A stretch of 64,000 nt of DNA, from the NCBI GenBank assembly GCA_963678675.1, contig OY783191.1, forward strand, positions 27,920,955 to 27,984,954. The letters are read 5' to 3'. The DNA comes from Xiphydria camelus. Its lineage: Eukaryota; Arthropoda; Insecta; Hymenoptera; Xiphydriidae. The position numbers and the translations under genes were made by a program. This document shows positions 53,001 to 62,622 of the stretch, piece by piece (the stretch's first letter is position 1; each line of letters starts with the position of its first letter). The notes under the pieces are model-generated. The model made no database searches and was not told where the DNA came from. It was given only the letters and a program-made list of their open reading frames with translations.

Positions 53001-53285
53001 CTTAACAGGAGTAAAGTGAAATAAATGAGACTGACTGCAGTAAAATGCGTAAAACTCGACTCTCTGCGTTAATGTTTACTAAATAACGAAAAATTGTCCA
53101 CCATAATTTATTATCCTGCTTTCCAAGCATATAAATATTATCTCCGAGAGGTGATGAAGAGCTTGAACGCACCTGATCCGTTTAAAAACGATATTATCCG
53201 CAGTCACGTGCTTCCAAACGCCGGTCAAGTAATCACGGCAGATTCGCGCTGCGGTCTCCCTCATCTCTGGGTTCTCGTCGGACAT
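40975..53285 (-). CDS. Choline kinase, five coding exons (about 372 aa)
   Basis: This cytosolic enzyme phosphorylates choline with ATP, the first step of the CDP-choline (Kennedy) pathway to phosphatidylcholine. Joining 53285-53173, 47404-46925, 46019-45773, 42400-42236 and 41088-40975 gives one frame with GT/AG sites and matching phases. Key motifs: SGGLSNWLY (nucleotide-binding loop region), LGPKLHGIFPGGRIEEYIP, CHNDMQEGNILL (Brenner motif, catalytic Asp), DFEYCSYNYRGFDVANHF (choline kinase motif with metal-binding Asp) and ASHLFWGLW near the C-terminus. The CHND-x4-N wording and YNYRGFD favour choline kinase over ethanolamine kinase. Length is typical for an invertebrate CHKA/CHKB co-orthologue. 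The Met is directly preceded by TTTGTTTCCAG, so a non-coding upstream exon is likely, perhaps from the CpG block at 57-58 kb. Confidence 0.93.
41249..41845. mobile_element. Element with GGCCACTC-type ends in intron 4
   Basis: CAGGGTGGCCATTCAAC (41249) and GTTGAGTGGCCACCGTG (41845) are inverted, with TTTGACTTTTTCC/GGAAAAAGTCA pairing further in. No clean target duplication. The CAG start suggests hAT, not proven. Confidence 0.55.
41952..42110. mobile_element. Hairpin MITE in intron 4
   Basis: GGAAACGTGCGAGTGCGAGT and AGAGCCTCTCTGTT pair with AACAGAGAGGCTTTTATACC and ACTCGCACTCACACGTTCC. The arms are about 65 bp, the loop about 25 bp. Confidence 0.75.
42236..42400 (-). CDS. Choline kinase coding exon 4
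   Basis: 55 codons, phase 0 at both ends, after TTTTCTACAG: LNFIRSYLRTLGKEGPAEEE, RMLTEIKIFSLASHLFWGLW, GTVNAKLSQIPFGYW, then GTAAGA. The ASHLFWGLW stretch is a conserved C-terminal helix of choline kinases. Confidence 0.93.
42660..43990. other. Intron 3, no element seen
   Basis: Part of the 3.4-kb third intron of choline kinase. Mixed composition; open frames on minus (42812-43270, 43503-43766) are not recognisable. Nothing else is supported. Confidence 0.4.
44007..44204. mobile_element. MITE family C, copy 2 (choline kinase intron 3)
   Basis: 198 bp, the same length as copy 1. Ends TACCTAGATAACAG and GTGTTGTCTGGGTA; the inner words GTCATCCGCAGGCAATCTGA and TAAACTGCCAACGGATGAC pair. Confidence 0.75.
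44205..45765. other. Intron 3 remainder, no gene assigned
   Basis: Contains a CG/CA-rich tract (CACGCGCGCGCACGCGCGC near 44718). The 90-codon frame at 44426-44698 and others show no recognisable domain. Confidence 0.4.
45773..46019 (-). CDS. Choline kinase coding exon 3 (catalytic)
   Basis: 247 nt after TGACTTTTTCAG. Carries the catalytic CHNDMQEGNILL, the VVIDFEYCSYNYRGFDVANH block, FVEWQYDYTEAEHPFFRE and GGPTKEQK, ending at GTAAGT. Begins with one base completing an Arg codon. Confidence 0.94.
46149..46889. mobile_element. AATATTC-rich element with CCCAGACAGC ends (intron 2)
   Basis: CCCAGACAGCAGTTAATATT at the left and CCGCTGTCTGGG at the right are inverted; the ends resemble family C (CCCAGACAACAC). 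An inner palindrome, TATCTATACGACATTGCTAA with GCGATATCGTATAGATA, lies at 46215-46365. It occupies most of intron 2. Confidence 0.55.
46925..47404 (-). CDS. Choline kinase coding exon 2
   Basis: 480 nt after ACTTCGCAG: GGLSNWLYNVQLPEGATPV, EPRQVLLRLYGQIHGERALE, ESVIFTLLSERRLGPKLHGI, FPGGRIEEYIPARPLLTKEL, then EKMAQIHSMQVPISKEPTWL. Ends EVSWF + AG at GTGAGA. Covers the N-lobe with the ATP-binding region. Confidence 0.92.
47863..48726. mobile_element. Tc1/mariner-derived foldback, 864 bp (intron 1)
   Basis: Ends CAGAGTGACATTTTGAAAAC and GTTTTCAAAATGTCACCCTCTG, TA duplications at 47861-47862 and 48727-48728, and terminal repeats of about 335 bp. The only unique sequence, in the middle, is the transposase C-terminus (48213-48392). 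Confidence 0.85.
48213..48392 (+). pseudogene. Tc1/mariner transposase C-terminal remnant
   Basis: SDLTPCDFFLWGHLKSVVFQ, TQPASINQLKQRIMQECRKI, then NGNHFENLL and a stop at 48390-48392. DLTPCDFFLWG carries the third catalytic Asp of DUF4817-type mariner transposases. Everything upstream is gone, replaced by the arm, so no protein of this kind is made. Confidence 0.85.
49112..49678. mobile_element. Near-perfect palindromic Tc1/mariner foldback, 567 bp
   Basis: Ends CAGGGTGTTCGGAAAAAACA and TGTTTTTTCCGAACACCCTG, TA duplications at 49110-49111 and 49679-49680. The arms of about 270 bp match almost base for base around a centre near 49389. Both arms contain the same last codons, QNRFRCCMDMGGRHFEHLL in the right arm (about 49386-49443), the usual Tc1/mariner transposase ending. 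Confidence 0.88.
49681..50511. other. Intron 1 sequence, no gene assigned
   Basis: CT-rich tract near 49850-49880; the 78-codon open frame at 50101-50337 has no recognisable domain. Starts with TAGATAGATAAATAGTTTAT, low complexity. Confidence 0.4.
51029..52833 (+). mobile_element. DUF7869-type DNA transposon, copy 2
   Basis: Terminal repeats CGTTGGTCTTCTCACGTAAG with GGCGTATCTCAG continuing, and the inverse ending GTGAGAAGACCGACG. It is flanked by ATAT (51025-51028, 52834-52837), and the uninterrupted left arm at about 50620 has a single ATAT at the equivalent site, which supports a 4-bp target duplication. Internal repeats of CACGTAAGGGCGTA and GGCGTATCTCA occur at 51041, 51179, 51209, 52566, 52601 and 52802. 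Length 1.8 kb. Confidence 0.8.
51255..52405 (+). pseudogene. DUF7869-type putative transposase, copy 2, frameshifted
   Basis: Pieces in order: FTTYQRIFKTKSLSFFSPKK (51310-51380), DLCTLCTIAKNGTEQEIEQL with a lysine-rich coiled-coil-like KVREIKEKQKQKAKE, FDLQQVIYLPTCNENALFYK, WTWHEGISKRGASEIATAV, FSDGCRGQNKNTVMAA, GQNEGDSAHSAIGYDMK, then a C-terminal tail RRLNAGQKKISKDKY to 52405. FDLQQV, W-E-x-I-x-KRG and SD-x-C-x-GQN-x-N are shared with copy 1 (20648-20970). Frameshifts: one A short in an A-run at about 51380, one near 51895, one at a T9 run near 52178. An earlier stretch may be missing. Confidence 0.75.
53173..53285 (-). CDS. Choline kinase coding exon 1
   Basis: Encodes MSDENPEMRETAARICRDYL, TGVWKHVTADNIVFKRI and two bases of the next Ser codon. 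The donor is AG/GTGCGTTC. The acceptor-like TTTGTTTCCAG ends exactly before the ATG, so the exon probably begins at, or very near, the start codon. Confidence 0.88.
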
Positions 53286-53289
53286 CTGG

Positions 53290-54780
53290 AAACAAAAAAA
53301 TGTGTTCCTTTAATTTAAGTATCGATAAGTTTGTTTGTTTGTTGTAACAATTGTCCACGCGCAGTCGAAAATAACTCTTCACCAGATGTTACCGAGGTAA
53401 ACACAGCCTTATACTGTTCATTAGATATTCGATATCTTATCGAACGTTGCTGTTTTCATTAAATACCTACAAAAACTGGCGTTTATATGCGTATAATATC
53501 ATAGCGAGGAATCCTTGGGCATTCCGCGATTATTACTTCACGCTTTCACAGCGTGGCTTACGAGTAGGTACATATCGGAGTTCAATATGTTTAATTACGA
53601 CTTTTTGCTCCAACTCAAAAATCCAACCCCCGTGAAATCAGCGCTACACAAGAGAGATATATTTCCGTTCTTATGGATCATTTTCTATTCTGCATAATCT
53701 CGTTGGGTGATTTATTTGCTTTAAATATTTCAGTCCGTAATATTTTCTTTACTCTAATTCTATTTTATCTTTAACAAAAACTAAATCGCACAACGAGAAT
53801 ATGCAATAACAATGAATGAGTGTATAACAATAGAGGTACGCTTCTTCCTCTTGTATAGCTATAGTGTCGTAGAAGATGAATTTGCTAGATGCAAAGCAGA
53901 TAATTAGGAGAAAAATATGATGTAGGAACTTATGTCTTCCTTTTTCCTACCCTATGTTAATGTTTTCATAATGGGGGTAACTCATTTAATACCTGACAAA
54001 CTCATAATATATATTCCGCTATATTTACAGTAAAAAATTACGAGTTCGGGAAAAAATAAATAATCAGGAATTATATAAATTTGATATAGATTTATAGATT
54101 CAACTTATTTTTGATAATGCGGGTGTGCTAGCTTATTTGACTTTATTAAAAGACTACGTATATACTACAACTTTTACATCGATGTAAAAAGCGTACGATA
54201 ATCGAATAAACCTGATATATCGGCAATAATGAATTAAGACTAGCTATGTGACGAGTGACATAGCAACAATGAAAAGAACGTTCAGTAAATTTTGAGTAAA
54301 TGACAAATAAATTGAAATTGGTCTATTACGTAAGTCGAGAATGCGTAATGTGAAGATGAAAAGCAATAATGTTCATGTTCACAGCGGATAATGAGTCAAA
54401 CGAAGCTCGCTGGACATCAATAGATGCAATTTTCGTATTGTAATGCAGGGTGCATCGCCCAATTCCCGCATAACGAATAAGTTGTATCAACTGGAAGTAA
54501 TGTTCTGTGAAATAGCAGTGTATATTTGAATCTGAAAATGTTATACATTTTTTCAAGCTACTTTTTAGCAAAAATGTCGCGTTTAATGGAATAATAAAAA
54601 TATGATTGAAAGGATATTTTACTTTTATTTTTATATAAAAAAAGTTACTGCAGTATTTCATTAAGCATGTAACAATTGTACGAATAACATTTTCAGAAAA
54701 TTTATGTTACATTTCTTGAGTTTGAAAAATTGTAATAAGGCGGTGACTAGATCGCTCCTTCCGTGTAACATTGCACCCTG
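53290..54780. other. A+T-rich, no gene seen
   Basis: Upstream of choline kinase exon 1 on its own strand, so probably a 5' UTR intron. No ORF of interest. No terminal repeats noted. Confidence 0.4.
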
Positions 54781-54785
54781 CTATC

Positions 54786-55406
54786 CAGGGTGTATTTTTT
54801 ATCACTATATACCCCACTTATTTTCGTTATTTATCACTTTACAAAAAAAATGTTTCGAGCAAAAGTTGTTTGTTGTCGAGAAGGACAATACGATACCTAC
54901 ATGCTAAAAAATGTTAAATTATCATCCCATCTCGTAATAACGCGGTATTTACGAGATATAAAAAAAGGTTGTCTTGAACAATAAAATGGAACTCGATCTT
55001 TTTCTTCTTACAAGTTTTAAAACTCGTCGAGTCTAATAAAAAAGGTGTAAGGCAAAATGCTCATCCGATAAATTGTTTATGAGATATTGCCATTCAAAGT
55101 ACAAGAGTAAGTAAGAATAAGGGGAAGTTCGCAGCATAACTTACTTTGTACTTTGAACGGCAATATTCTTTTTATTAATCTTGACGAACTCACTCTACAA
55201 CTTGTATAACAACGAAAATATAGAGTTCCGTTTGAAAAAACGAAGATGACCTTCGTATCTCGTAAGTAACGCATGTTATCAAAAACTTGTTGCATGCATC
55301 ATCTGACCTCCTTGATATCAGAAAACTTACATCCGAAAATTTTTTTCATAAAATGACAAATAATAAAAATAAACGGAATGTATGCGATGCTAAAAAGCAC
55401 ACCCTG
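54786..55406. mobile_element. Diverged copy of the 50.5-kb foldback family
   Basis: Left end CAGGGTGTATTTTTTATCAC, right end AAAAAGCACACCCTG with TA after it (55407-55408). Arms share TCGTAAGTAACGCATGTTAT, GTACAAGAGTAAGTAAG and TTGTACTTTGAACGGCAATA with 50514-52940. It shows the uninterrupted size, about 620 bp. Confidence 0.7.
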
Positions 55407-55757
55407 TATAACTGTGTCGACTACATCGTATCTGTTGCGCGAGCTCGAGAGGCCCTGGCCGAACACGTGGCAGCTAATGAGGTAGTTTACTCTTCATCAG
55501 ATGATACAATATTTATGTCTAAAATAACGTAAATTTCGAATGTGCAAAACAAATTTTCCTTTATGCACACTAATATCGTAATGATAAAGTGTGCTTTAAA
55601 ATAGTACCTAATACAGAAGACTCTCCCAAATGGCGCACCTCTCAAATAGCCCCCTCTTCTACTTTTCTGCCTTCACCCGGTTCTTTATCGGTGAGGAAAA
55701 CTGAAGTTAGGACGACTCACCACAAATTAACAATTCTATCCCCAAGATACGTAAACC

Positions 55758-55966
55758 ATATAAGACTAAACTTATTCGCCAGGAAAGAAACTTCAATTAC
55801 TATTATCTCATTACCTATGAGCTTTTGGCTCATATTTGCTTCATATGGTATAATGCTTTTTGGAAGATTACGTTTTTATCTACAATAAATTCTTACATTG
55901 ATATAGTGAAATAATGAGATAATAGTGATTGAAGTTCTTTCCTGGCGAGTAAGTTTAGCCTCACAT
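55758..55966. mobile_element. MITE family B, copy 2
   Basis: TAAGACTAAACTTATTCGCC at the left, GGCGAGTAAGTTTAGCCTCA at the right; the middle TTGGCTCATATTTG is identical to copy 1 at 14651. Confidence 0.7.
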
Positions 55967-56640
55967 GATATATACACCTAGCGTCAATGATTCTGATCAA
56001 CCCGCTTTGGGTGATGGTACTTTTATCGAGTCAACCATAGTTAAAAAATTCGAGTGAACTTTAGTGTTTTGCCGTGAAGGCTAAATTTGATTGGTGCTTC
56101 ATGGTAAAATAAGAAGATCCGCTTGTACCGTTCAACTACGGTCGACTCAACTGAAGTACCGTCACCCAAAGCGGGTCGATCAGAATCAGGGCTGATTCGA
56201 CCATCCGTTGTTAGCTAGCAGCTTGCTAAATAAGAGAGAGAGAAGATATCGATACCTTAATTCTAATAGGTCGTATCCCACATCGGAAAGCGGTGACCTT
56301 TTATCGCTTTTTTTCCCTCCTTATCGCGCCTATATCAGTTATTATCTATATAATATCAATAAATAAGTGACAATATCACTTGATGAAGAAATATTCAAAT
56401 TGTTATAACAATTATCTTAAAGAATAACAAACGTTTTTATCGTCTCCTGGATAATTGTCTAAATGTGAATACGACCTTTTAGAACTAAGGCATCGATACG
56501 GGAGACAGTGAGAGCACAGCTTACAGTGTAAGCTGTGGTGAGAGTTTGTGACAGGTGTGACATACCTTCTCTCTCTTCCCCCAGCTAACAACGGATGGTC
56601 GAACCGACTGTTATTGACGCTAGCTGCACCTAGGTAGTAC
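55966..56640. mobile_element. Foldback element interrupted by MITE family D
   Basis: The outer arms CACCTAGCGTCAATGA and CTGATTCGACCATCCGTTGT (left, split by the MITE at 55988-56189) pair with CTAACAACGGATGGTCGAAC and TTATTGACGCTAGCTGCACC on the right. Internal AGAGAGAGAGAAGATATCGA ... TAAGGCATCGATACGGGAGA also pairs. Confidence 0.6.
55988..56189. mobile_element. MITE family D, copy 1
   Basis: TGATTCTGATCAACCCGCTT at the left and AAGCGGGTCGATCAGAATCA at the right. Contains GGTGATGGTACTTTTATCGA and CTGAAGTACCGTCACCC. A second copy is at 62419-62622. Confidence 0.75.
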
Positions 56641-56999
56641 AATATGTGACAACATGTTACCGATGATAAAACAGTACACTATCGGTATGTAAACTATATC
56701 ACTGAATGCAACCTCTCAAATAGCTCAACTCCTGGTCAGGTGCGCCATTTGGAAGTCATCTGTAAATATAAATTTAAAGCTGGAAGAATATGTCGTGAAG
56801 ATCGTTCGTATTTTGTTGTTTTAAGTACACTCCACTTATTCACTGCGGTTAGAACTTCAATCCCGAGCCTGTTAAATTCCCCAAGCGGCCAAAAATTAGA
56901 GTAAACTTCCTCATAGTACTTCGATTCCTGTTACGTGAACCCTTGTCACTTCCGCGGCCTTGACCTCATTATAAAGCTACGGTTCTTTAAAACCATTAT

Positions 57000-58060
57000 C
57001 TAACACCGTACAATGGCAAGAAACAGAAAACGCCAACAATTTCACGCTCGCTCGGTCAAACGGAACCGGCGCACCATCGACCGATCCGATCGGCCATGTC
57101 CCGCCCACTATCGAAGCGAATGCGAATACACCCTGCATAATTCAGTGTACAATTGAAGTCGCACTGTCGATCAGTGTTTCTTCTTCTAAATCTAACATTT
57201 GACGCTCGAACTTAATACTTCACTGGTGGAACCGCTAATCGATACTCTCGAACTCAGCCAGACGTCTTATAATTTTACGAACAAATCAATACTAACTCAG
57301 TGTACAGTGAGCATGTTGTTGAGTGCAGGCGATGCGGTACGAGAGCGAGCACCGACGATGGACGATTCGATGTGATTGAAAACGTTGGAAATTCAACGTG
57401 ATGCTCGATATGGCGGTCTTCCGTGACGAGTCGGTACAACACTTTATATATATATATACATGTAGTGACCGTGTAAAAGAACCAACACAAGTAGTCGACG
57501 CACGCACAATTAGCCTTGAGAGAAATTTCGATAAGATAACTCGTGATGCAAACTGCGAGGTAGGCACTCCTTGTTCGATGGATAGCCCCACAAACAACTC
57601 CGAGAGCGGAAGAGACTGAAACCCAACGAGTAGAGGTGCGATTCGGACGAAGGGTTTATGCGAGAATGATGGGCTCTCCTTGAGGAAGCGTGGCTGTACG
57701 GAATCGAGGACTGAGCATACCGGGTCGAGAAGAGGGGACTAGACTGTCGACGTGTACCGCTGCCTCGTTTACCCGACTGCGCTCTCCCCGGTGTTGCTTT
57801 TACTTTGGACTTTGATAAATAAAACGGAAGGCGACGGAAAGAAAGAGCCGTGACGTGCGCGGGTGGCGAGTACCTACGCGCGACGAATCGCACCGCCACT
57901 GCAAAAGGCAAGGAGAGTCTGTCGAGTCACTCGACCATTCGAGCCTGCGCGAGGCGGGAATCAATATTTGTCGCGTTACGGTCTATGCATAATAAAGGAA
58001 CAGGGAATAGTAATAAGGAACAGCGCTTCACATACGTTACACATAGGTACGTTAAAAACA
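57000..58060. promoter_or_regulatory. CpG-rich block, candidate choline kinase promoter
   Basis: Moderately G+C- and CpG-rich, about 4 kb upstream of choline kinase exon 1 on the minus strand. No confident coding frame. It is the nearest such block upstream and could hold the transcription start and 5' UTR exon; the link is inference from position. Confidence 0.3.
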
Positions 58061-58066
58061 TACGTA

Positions 58067-59241
58067 GGGTAGGTCCGGAATAGTTCGACCAGCGTGTTAG
58101 TTGGACCAGTACCTATAGATTCAATACGAAGCATCCATATTTGGTCGAAATGTCGTCAGGACGTTTAGTTGGTTCTGCGAAATTATAGCGGCAACTCGCG
58201 GTCATTTTTACAGAGACACAACACGTGATATATTGAGAACAATATTTTTCTCTCATACTGATTTTTTTTACCGTTAAATTTGGAACGCACGTTTAGTAAT
58301 CTGAAGGTGAGAATTTTATTTATATTAATATGTTATGTGAGTTTGTTAACATACCTAAGTCGTTCATAACCTTACTTTTCAATTGATATTGTTTGCTTTC
58401 TTAGCGTAGTGGTATGGTCGATCTATCCCGGAATATTGGGTTAGTTCGACCAATATTTTTGGGGTTAGTTGAACCACAATTTATTTACCTATCTTTAATT
58501 TAGATTTATATATTTTTCAAGCAAATATCATACCAACATTTTATAAACAAAAGGGCACAGTTAACAGAGCCACTTGGATGGCAGAAGCATTGTTATGTGA
58601 GTTTGTTAACATACCTAAGTCGTTCATAACCTTACTTTTCAATTGATATTGTTTGCTTTCTTAGCGTAGTGGTATGGTCGATCTATCCCGGAATATTGGG
58701 TTAGTTCGATCAATATTTTTGGGGTTAGTTGAACCACAATTTATTTACCTATCTTTAATTTAGATTTATATATTTTTCAAGCAAATATCATGCCAACATT
58801 TTATAAACAAAAGGGCACAGTTAACAGAGCCACTTGGATGGCAGAAGCACTAAAAAATGCAATGGAAGCGGTTATTTCAGGTACATTGGGTGTAAATCGA
58901 GCAGCTGTTGAATATGGCATCCCCCATTTCTTAAAATGTTCTTTGTGTGACAAAACGAAGTTTTATTACTTTAATTCCATGTTAACCCGCTGTGTCGGTC
59001 TCACCCTAGTGGAGTGGTTCAACTAACCCAGCTATTAAGGGTTAGTTGGACCACAGTATCATATTTATTATTTGTTGCAACTGCATTAGGTATGCTTATG
59101 TTTTCATGTAACGTTCTAAGAAATACTTGTATTGAATTGTTCTCTTAATGGGATTTTATTATTTATGAAAGCATACATTTATGGAAAAAGATACTACAGT
59201 ACCTCAAAAAAAAAAGTGGTCGAACTATCCCAGACTTACCC
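58067..59241 (+). mobile_element. pogo-like element, internally deleted and duplicated
   Basis: GGGTAGGTCCGGAATAGTTC and GAACTATCCCAGACTTACCC are inverted; TA duplications at 58065-58066 and 59242-59243. Words like GGTTAGTTCGACCA recur inside. A 260-bp unit (58331-58590) is repeated directly at 58591-58849 with only two differences noted. Only the first part of the transposase remains. Confidence 0.75.
58790..59023 (+). pseudogene. pogo/Tigger-type transposase, N-terminal piece
   Basis: MPTFYKQKGTVNRATWMAEA, LKNAMEAVISGTLGVNRAAV and EYGIPHF form a psq-type helix-turn-helix as in pogo and CENP-B-like proteins, where EAL-x2-A-x4-V and A-x2-YGIP are usual. After this the frame continues into unrelated sequence and stops at 59024-59026. 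The catalytic DDE part is missing. The first copy of the duplication has ATA in place of the ATG (58531). Confidence 0.65.
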
Positions 59242-59674
59242 TATATGTGTAGCGTATGTGAAGCACTGTTCCTTATTCCCGTTCCTTGTTCCTTCATTGT
59301 AGGTACATAGACCCTTACGCGCGCCATTGCCAATAGAAAATGAGGCAACCGACATTTTGTCAACCGAAAGCGATAGGTTTGTTCCTGCAGAGAATCCGTG
59401 ACTAATCCCTGACAGTTGGTGATTTGTACGTAGTGCGCATGTGCGGACTTTGACTAGTCAGGGATTTCTGTTGGAACACCGAACGCACTGTACTCTAGTG
59501 GTGACGACAGTAATTAATTTTAGAAGAGAGCAAACCTAACCTTTTTAATTTTCGACTAAGGTTATTGTTATTTTGTTTTATACACTACTAGTAGTGTAAC
59601 AAAAATATGGATGAAAACTCAGGTACAAACAATAGAAAGGTAATACGGTTTGGCGAACAAGGGTTGCAAACGTA

Positions 59675-60212
59675 CAGTCAGTTAAGTAAGAGCGTGTATG
59701 GCATTATTCATAAAGAAATTATTCAACAATGTTTTTTTCCACGTACATACGTTTGACATGTTCCAAGGCAATGCGCAATTATGTTAATAATGAGTCCAAT
59801 CACCACCATCGACAATCACTTGGCATCCTCGAGGCATAGTATCCACCCATTTTTCGACGTATTCGCGGGGAAGTGCCTTCCAAACGCGTCGAATTTCTCA
59901 GGATAGCTACTTCACAGTGAACACGTTTTCATAAACAAGCAGAAGCTTGGACGAAAACGTGTCTTCACTGTGAAGCAGCTATCCCAATAAATTCGACACA
60001 TTTGGAAGGCACTTCCCCATAAATACGCTGAAAATTTGATGGATAGTATGCCTCGGAGATGCCAAGCAATAATCGATGGTGGTAATTGAACTCATTATTA
60101 ACCAAATTGTGCATTGCCTTCGACCATATCAAACGTATGTATATGTCGAAAGAAACATTGTTTAATAATGTCTTCATGAATAACGCCGCACACGCTCTTA
60201 CTTAACAGACTA
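59675..60212. mobile_element. Tc1-derived foldback with transposase tail in both arms
   Basis: CAGTCAGTTAAGTAAGAGCG at the left and CGCTCTTACTTAACAGACTA at the right, TA on each side. The arms of about 250 bp meet near 59940. Each arm encodes the end of a Tc1-type transposase: KALPREYVEKWVDTMPRGCQ in the left arm (minus) and KALPHKYAENLMDSMPRRCQ in the right arm (plus). Confidence 0.8.
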
Positions 60213-60389
60213 TACTTACAATCTCACGTCCTTCACAGAACGCTAATTGCCGGACGGATCGGAGTAAGCCATCCCCGCAGTGGCCAGCTTAATAAATACC
60301 GCTATACACCATGGAATATGTATTGTAACGGGGAGAAATAACGGATTCCATAGATAACCGTGTAAATCTGATACCTGGCTTGCCATGTA

Positions 60390-60600
60390 CACCCGGGTTC
60401 ACGGATTTTGAACATAGTGACTTTTCAAAATGTCATATTTCAATATACTAACCAATGAATAATTAATTATCATGCTTTCATTAGCCAGGGCAAAAGCCGC
60501 ATTAGCTAATAAAAGTTTGACATTTAATTGCTAATTGGCTGTTACGTTTTAAAATTACATTTTCAAAAGTCATTATGATCAGAATCCGTGAACCCGGGTG
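60390..60600. mobile_element. MITE family A, copy 3, plus a half copy
   Basis: CACCCGGGTTCACGGATTTT to AGAATCCGTGAACCCGGGTG; arm words ATTAGCCAGGGCAAAAGCCG as in copies 1 and 2. A further left half begins immediately (60603, CACCCGGGGCCACGGATTCT) and fades out by about 60690. Confidence 0.8.
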
Positions 60601-61175
60601 TACACCCGGGGCCACGGATTCTTCTTCTGGTTACTTTTGCAAAATGTTTCTATTATAGGTACTCTACATATTAATTACTCATTCAAATTTCTAACGTTAG
60701 CATCAACATCTATAGCAGAAATAATGGATTCGGTTTTTCAACAGTACAAATAACAATTAACAAATTAAGAGAGAGGGGGGGGCAGTTTTACTTCGACCAG
60801 GGTGTACACAATATCCTACAACAAATTAGGACAGTTATTTTGAATTAATCTATTTCTCCAGCCTTATACCATACTTGTAAAACGCTTGCGTGCTGGTTAT
60901 TCTCAGTATAGCGCTATACCGCGTTTATACTGTGTTTGTAAAACCCGCCCTCATTCATACGAGCAGCTAGTACGCATGCGTCGGACTGAAAGTTTCCTGA
61001 CAATCCGCAAACTTTTCTGACTGTCAGCAAACTCGTCTGACTCCTGCTGGAACAGCGGATTTGGAATCAGTGACTGTCACGTACTTCTTGCTGGAACGCG
61101 AGAATCTTAATGCGCATGCGCCTGACGTCCGCTGACAGTCTCTGACTCCTGCAGGAACAAACCTGATATCGCTTC

Positions 61176-61610
61176 GTATGTATTTCGAACGAAGGAGTCG
61201 TGATGCATCGCACGCGTTATGTGTTTACTCGCGCTTTGTGCATCGTAGAGGTGACGAGAAACGGGAACTCTATATGTACATTTATCGCAAGAGATAGGGG
61301 CGACGCGAGACGCGTCAATGCGGACTGCCAGAAGATCCGCGCTATCTCGAGCGACGATAAGCCCTTATCGCACATTCCGGTCGAACTAGACGCTATATAA
61401 TAAACGTGTCTCGCTGCAATTATATTGAATGCAATACAACAAACGAATGGTTCTACAGTCGAGCCTCTCGGTAGTACGCTCGTTTGAACGCGGACAGTCC
61501 GCGATAGTCCATCCCCTCTCCAAATAATTCCCCTAACTTCCCGTACTTTCTGCAGTCTAAGCTTGTACCGCGTATGCGCCGATCTTGTCCCCAAAGAGTC
61601 ACAGATATCT
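61176..61610. other. No gene assigned
   Basis: Moderately CpG-rich; the frames at 61200-61400 plus and 61217-61594 minus overlap and neither is recognisable. Confidence 0.35.
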
Positions 61611-61611
61611 T

Positions 61612-61929
61612 TTAGTATACCGCAAATCGTGTCTAATGTCCCTGCTTTTAGACGACTCCTTTGGGACGTCTAAAAGGCATTTTATAAACACGGCTAAAAA
61701 TTATCTTTTGGATAGGCGAAAAAGATCGTTCAGATATCTCCGGCGTGTCTGTAAGTTTTCTTTTAAATGACTCCTTTTTGACGTCTAAAAGACGACTTTA
61801 TGGCAACTTTTCGTACGTCCATAAAGGCGTCCCAAAGTAGACGTCTTTTCAGTGACTTTAAATAGTAATTTTTACGGCATCCTAAAGTAGACGTCTTTTA
61901 GACGCCTTTAGGACAGATGTGTTATCTGG
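61612..61929. repeat. GACGTCTAAAAGACGTC-rich repeat
   Basis: GACGTCTAAAAGGCATTT, GACGTCTAAAAGACGACTTT, AGACGTCTTTTCAGTGACTT and AGACGTCTTTTAGACGCC recur in both orientations. Ends near GTTATCTGGGA, similar to family C termini, and abuts copy 3 of that family. Confidence 0.55.
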
Positions 61930-61930
61930 G

Positions 61931-62117
61931 AACCCAGACAACACACTCCAAAATCATCTTGAAGTCATCTGTAGGCAATCTAACGTCTCACTTTTTGTTA
62001 ACATAAATTTCATATTATCCAAAATATAATTGTGAAAATTTAAATTATCAAAAAATGAGGCATTAGACTGTCTACAGATGACTAAAAGACAACTTTCTGG
62101 CGTGTGTTGTCTGGGAA
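61931..62117. mobile_element. MITE family C, copy 3
   Basis: AACCCAGACAACACACTCCA to GTGTGTTGTCTGGGAA; GTCATCTGTAGGCAATCTAA pairs with TTAGACTGTCTACAGATGAC. About 187 bp. Confidence 0.75.
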
Positions 62118-62418
62118 GCTACAATGATCGTTGGCAGTAGTGGACTGCGGAGAGGTATTTTTAGAAGTGGGGGGATGGACTAATGAAGGAGTCGACTGTA
62201 TTTAAACAAAAGATCGTCTCATCGTACGCTCGTCATTCTTCGAAAGGGGAAATAACAACCCGCGAAGAGTTTTTCCTGTTTTGTCCCAGAAATATCTGTG
62301 CAACGCGCGTGAATAATGCTTTACTACAGCAACGTTTTTATTAAACACTTTTTGTGACGTATATGAGATATTGAGGTGAATGAACCAAGTATTTCTTTGT
62401 TATGAATACCCGAAGACA

Positions 62419-62622
62419 ATGATTTTGATCGACACGCTTTAGGTAGGTAACGGAACTTTATTAAGTTGACTATAGCTGAACAATATGAGCGGATTTTCTT
62501 GTTTTATTATGAAAGATCAATCAGGTTCAACTTTTTGGGTAAAACCAAAAGATTTGCTCGAACCATTCAGCTACGGATAACACCAATAAAGTTCCGTTGC
62601 CCAAAGCGGGTCGATCAGCATC
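62419..62622. mobile_element. MITE family D, copy 2
   Basis: TGATTTTGATCGACACGCTT at the left and AAAGCGGGTCGATCAGCATC at the right; GTAACGGAACTTTATTAAGT with CAATAAAGTTCCGTTGCCC. Confidence 0.7.

Larger units (their letters stand above)
59371..61175. mobile_element. 1.8-kb element with GGTTTGTTCCTGCAG ends
   Basis: AGCGATAGGTTTGTTCCTGC at the left pairs with GCAGGAACAAACCTGATATC at the right. The right end region has repeated words close to CTGACTCCTGCTGGAACA (about 61038, 61083, 61143) and the left end has TTGGAACACCGAACG. Inside it lie a Tc1 foldback (59675-60212) and a family A MITE. No own transposase is evident. Confidence 0.5.
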
